From: Parabacteroides sp. TM07-1AC
GTDB taxonomy: Bacteria > Bacteroidota > Bacteroidia > Bacteroidales > Tannerellaceae
Assembly: GCF_003480915.1 (NCBI RefSeq)
Contig: NZ_QUKD01000015.1
Span: 365-64,364 of the forward strand
Length of the DNA stretch: 64,000 nt
Direction of reading: 5' to 3'
Shown here: positions 62,253 to 64,000 of the stretch, one piece after another
Layout: every line of letters begins with the position of its first letter
How positions within the stretch are numbered: the first letter of the stretch is position 1
Notes under the pieces: model-generated
What the model was told of the DNA's origin: nothing
Seen by the model: the letters and a program-made list of their open reading frames with translations, nothing else
Databases searched by the model: none
Made by a program: the position numbers and the translations under genes

Positions 62253-63020
62253 ATGAAGAAAAGATTAATCTTATCGGTGCTGCTTACCGCTTTCCTTTGT
62301 GGAAGCAGCGCTTTTTCCCAGACGAAAGTAATCGCTCATCGCGGCTATTGGGACTGTGAAGGTTCTGCGCAAAATTCTATCACGGCGTTGAATAAGGCAC
62401 ACGAAGTAGGTGTTTATGGTTCGGAGTTCGATGTTTTGATCACAGCAGACGGCATACCTGTTGTCAACCACAATGACAGTATCCAGGGATTCTGTATCGA
62501 AACCTCTCTGTATGAAGAGATAAAAGATTTGAAACTAAAAAACGGGGAAGTACTTCCTACCCTGGAAGATTACCTGATACAAGGCAAGCAGAATAAAGGT
62601 ACGCAACTGATCCTTGAAATAAAGCCTCACAAAAGAGTAGTCAATGAAGACCGGGCGGTAACGGCTATCCTGGCCCTGGTACAGAAATATCAACTGGAAG
62701 ACCATGTGGAATATATCTCTTTCAGCATGAATATCTGTAAGGAGTTGATCCGTCGTGCTCCGGCTGCACAGGTGGCTTACCTGCGTGGTGAAGTTTCGCC
62801 GGCCGATCTGAAAGTCTTAGGATTCACCGGTCTGGATTATCATTATAAGGTATTCGAGAAAAATCCGACCTGGATTCAGGAAGCAAAAAATGCCGGGCTG
62901 ACCGTCAATGTCTGGACAGTGGATGATCCGGCAGTGATGCAGTCGATGATCGAACAAAATGTCGATTTCATTACGACCGACAAACCGGAACAATTGAAGG
63001 AAATAGTAAAGAAAAACTGA
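62253..63020 (+). CDS. Glycerophosphodiester phosphodiesterase family protein, exported
   Basis: The 255-residue protein has signal MKKRLILSVLLTAFLCGSSAFSQ, then the GDPD TIM barrel: KVIAHRGYWDCEGSAQNS (His29-Arg30), GSEFDVLITADG (Glu58, Asp60), VVNHND (His73), LILEIKPH and a C-terminal VNVWTVDDP and VDFITTDKPEQL. It would hydrolyse glycerophosphodiesters to glycerol-3-phosphate and an alcohol in the periplasm. It is monocistronic. The position of Glu, Asp and His matches the family metal site, so activity is expected. Confidence 0.93.
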   Translation: MKKRLILSVLLTAFLCGSSAFSQTKVIAHRGYWDCEGSAQNSITALNKAHEVGVYGSEFDVLITADGIPVVNHNDSIQGFCIETSLYEEIKDLKLKNGEVLPTLEDYLIQGKQNKGTQLILEIKPHKRVVNEDRAVTAILALVQKYQLEDHVEYISFSMNICKELIRRAPAAQVAYLRGEVSPADLKVLGFTGLDYHYKVFEKNPTWIQEAKNAGLTVNVWTVDDPAVMQSMIEQNVDFITTDKPEQLKEIVKKN

Positions 63021-63217
63021 TAGTATTAGATCATACACATAAAGATCGAACAAATAGCTTTCACCTTTCACGGCTTCCAAATGTTTGTATATCATGAAGT
63101 TGTAGTGAAACGTACTCTTTCGTGGAAAAAGCCTTGCAGTTTTCGCCCGCTACACAACGGAAACTGTCCGGATTGCAATGGGAGGCGGATGATGGATAAC
63201 TGCCGCTGCCGAAAAGG

Positions 63218-63296
63218 ACAGGTCTTTTGAAATGTTAAGACAGGACTTTTGACTTTAAAACAAGGGACTTTTGAAATCAAAAGACCTGTTTTTTTT
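63218..63296 (+). terminator. Complex inverted repeat with T-run
   Basis: ACAGGTCTTTTGA (63218-63230) and TCAAAAGACCTGT are exact inverse copies, followed by eight T. Between them lie two more near-copies of GGACTTTTGA. It may be the terminator of the phosphodiesterase transcript, about 200 bases past its stop. Confidence 0.6.
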
Positions 63297-63381
63297 CTGA
63301 AGAAACAGTTTTGTTTGTGTGAAACGGCTACCGTCACTGCAATTTGCTGTTTGTTAGCAAGATACACAAAGGTGACAGGTG

Positions 63382-63490
63382 AAGGGTATAGAGATCGGAG
63401 TGACCAAAGGACTAAAGGAAGGACGTAAAGAAGGCATTTATTCCGTAGCAAGAGCCATGAAAGAGAAAGGTCTTTCTCTCTCTCTTGACT
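63382..63490 (+). pseudogene. 3'-end fragment of an Rpn-family gene
   Basis: The frame reads KGIEIGVTKGLKEGRKEG, then IYSVARAMKEKGLSLSLDF. It matches the tail of the intact Rpn protein at 56177-57058 (EGIEIGITKGRKEG, VYSVAKAMKEKGLSLL) almost residue for residue until a TCTC expansion shifts it out of register. No upstream core is present. Confidence 0.8.
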
Positions 63491-63633
63491 TTAGTCACAT
63501 CACGGTGTGTGTGAAAATCGGATTTGTGTGTTAATTAGGGCATTTGGTGCTGCTTTTGTCCGATTTGGATAAGATACTTTGATCGGATAATTAAAAAAGC
63601 TGAAAGTTTATTTATCATTAGAAAAAGTATTTA

Positions 63634-63641
63634 TATATTTG
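63634..63641 (+). promoter_or_regulatory. -7 box before the last gene
   Basis: TATATTTG fits the consensus and lies 120 bases before ATG 63761. A 12-base palindrome ATAGTTAACTAT (63660-63671) lies about 20 bases downstream. No -33 TTTG is seen. Confidence 0.45.
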
Positions 63642-63760
63642 TAACGATCAAAATATTAGATAGTTAACTATGTGCTGTCGGACCTGCGTCCTATGAAAAT
63701 CAGGATAACAAGGAGAATTTATATAGAACTTTATTTTAGTATTACTTAAATTATTGATTT

Positions 63761-64000
63761 ATGAGTAAAACAATTACTTCGTTAATTGCCAGTCTGTTGC
63801 TGGCTTTCAGTGTTACATCGAATGCATTGGCTCAGATAAATGAGGGAGGGCATAGAACTCTTTTTCGCCCTACTAATGTAATGAGTGCAGAAGATGTTGA
63901 CAAAGGTGTAAATCATTTCGAAACAGGTAAGTGGTATCAATTGGTAAATGAAGAAGGTAAACTATTGGTACAGTATCGTCATTTGGCTTATGTCGGTGAT
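63761..64000 (+). CDS. Secreted surface protein, 5' end only (cut by window end)
   Basis: The 80 visible residues begin with signal peptide MSKTITSLIASLLLAFSVTSNALAQ, then INEGGHRTLFRPTNVMSAED and VDKGVNHFETGKWYQLVNEEGKLLVQYRHLAYVGD. The last part resembles the repeated style of the large protein at 57764-61675 (value or display-like beta segments) and the N-termini I recall for DUF6383-type proteins. The open frame runs off the window, so length and C-terminal domain are unknown. Confidence 0.6.
   Translation, partial: MSKTITSLIASLLLAFSVTSNALAQINEGGHRTLFRPTNVMSAEDVDKGVNHFETGKWYQLVNEEGKLLVQYRHLAYVGD

Larger units (their letters stand above)
63021..63760. other. 740-base region of remnants and structures
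   Basis: The stretch contains a 49-codon Cys-rich frame of doubtful status (63081-63230), an inverted repeat with T-run (63218-63296), a decayed piece of an Rpn gene (63382-63490) and the promoter region of the last gene. No intact gene of a recognised family is seen. Confidence 0.6.

Noticed and set aside
1..64000. CRISPR array, rRNA operon, prophage or integrated element with att sites
   Set aside because: No regularly spaced repeats, rRNA sequence, phage structural genes, integrase or direct repeat at the tRNA-Pro gene were seen.

Overview
The window reads as a chromosomal segment of a gut Bacteroidota, most likely Parabacteroides or a close relative. The support is threefold. Promoters follow the Bacteroidota form (-33 TTTG, about 19 bp, -7 TAnnTTTG; best examples at 6857-6887, 7967-7997 and 19097-19126). 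There are three SusC/SusD pairs and several ECF sigma/FecR switches. Two large secreted proteins near the right end look like the DUF6383-type surface proteins that I associate with Parabacteroides. The genus is inferred; no rRNA is present.

Left part (1-20.1 kb). A compact cassette holds an HU-related protein, a glucosaminidase and an overlapping 29-residue peptide. It is followed by a lipoprotein GH2 glycosidase, an M81 peptidase, aroB and tRNA-Pro(GGG). Next comes a surface lipoprotein resembling domains 1-3 of cholesterol-dependent cytolysins (8184-9254). A minus-strand ECF sigma/FecR/TonB receptor/DUF4249 uptake locus, an AraC regulator with HU, a small acidic protein, a lone receiver protein, rpsA and a second ECF sigma with its probable anti-sigma follow.

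Middle (20.3-44.7 kb). Two minus-strand polysaccharide utilisation loci lie head to tail. Each runs ECF sigma, FecR, SusC with STN domain, SusD, then enzymes. The right locus carries two serine-type sulfatases. The left locus carries a small lipoprotein, a GH110-like alpha-galactosidase and a GH123-like enzyme. Sulfatases plus alpha-galactosidase suggest host (mucin or blood-group-like) glycans; this is an inference. Between them lie a LysE exporter/CBM9-like pair and a DUF6249-like membrane protein. The latter's promoter copies that of the ECF gene at 19.5-20.1 kb, pointing to a small two-site regulon.

Right part (44.8-64 kb). A third SusC/SusD pair has no STN domain and no sigma/anti-sigma. 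Upstream lies a 268-bp segment bounded by inverted AGTTC-N5-GAACT sites with an outward-facing -7 box, as expected of a phase-variable invertible promoter. Then come purL, two divergent Rpn/PD-(D/E)XK genes, the two large DUF6383-like surface proteins (the second cut by the window end), a glycerophosphodiester phosphodiesterase, and debris: an outer-membrane barrel remnant and a 3'-end fragment of an Rpn gene.

The most interesting items are the cytolysin-like lipoprotein, the invertible promoter, the shared ECF promoter, the tiny coupled peptide and a possible structured RNA at 57.4-57.7 kb. All functional calls come from reading the sequence and remembered family features; no searches were run.
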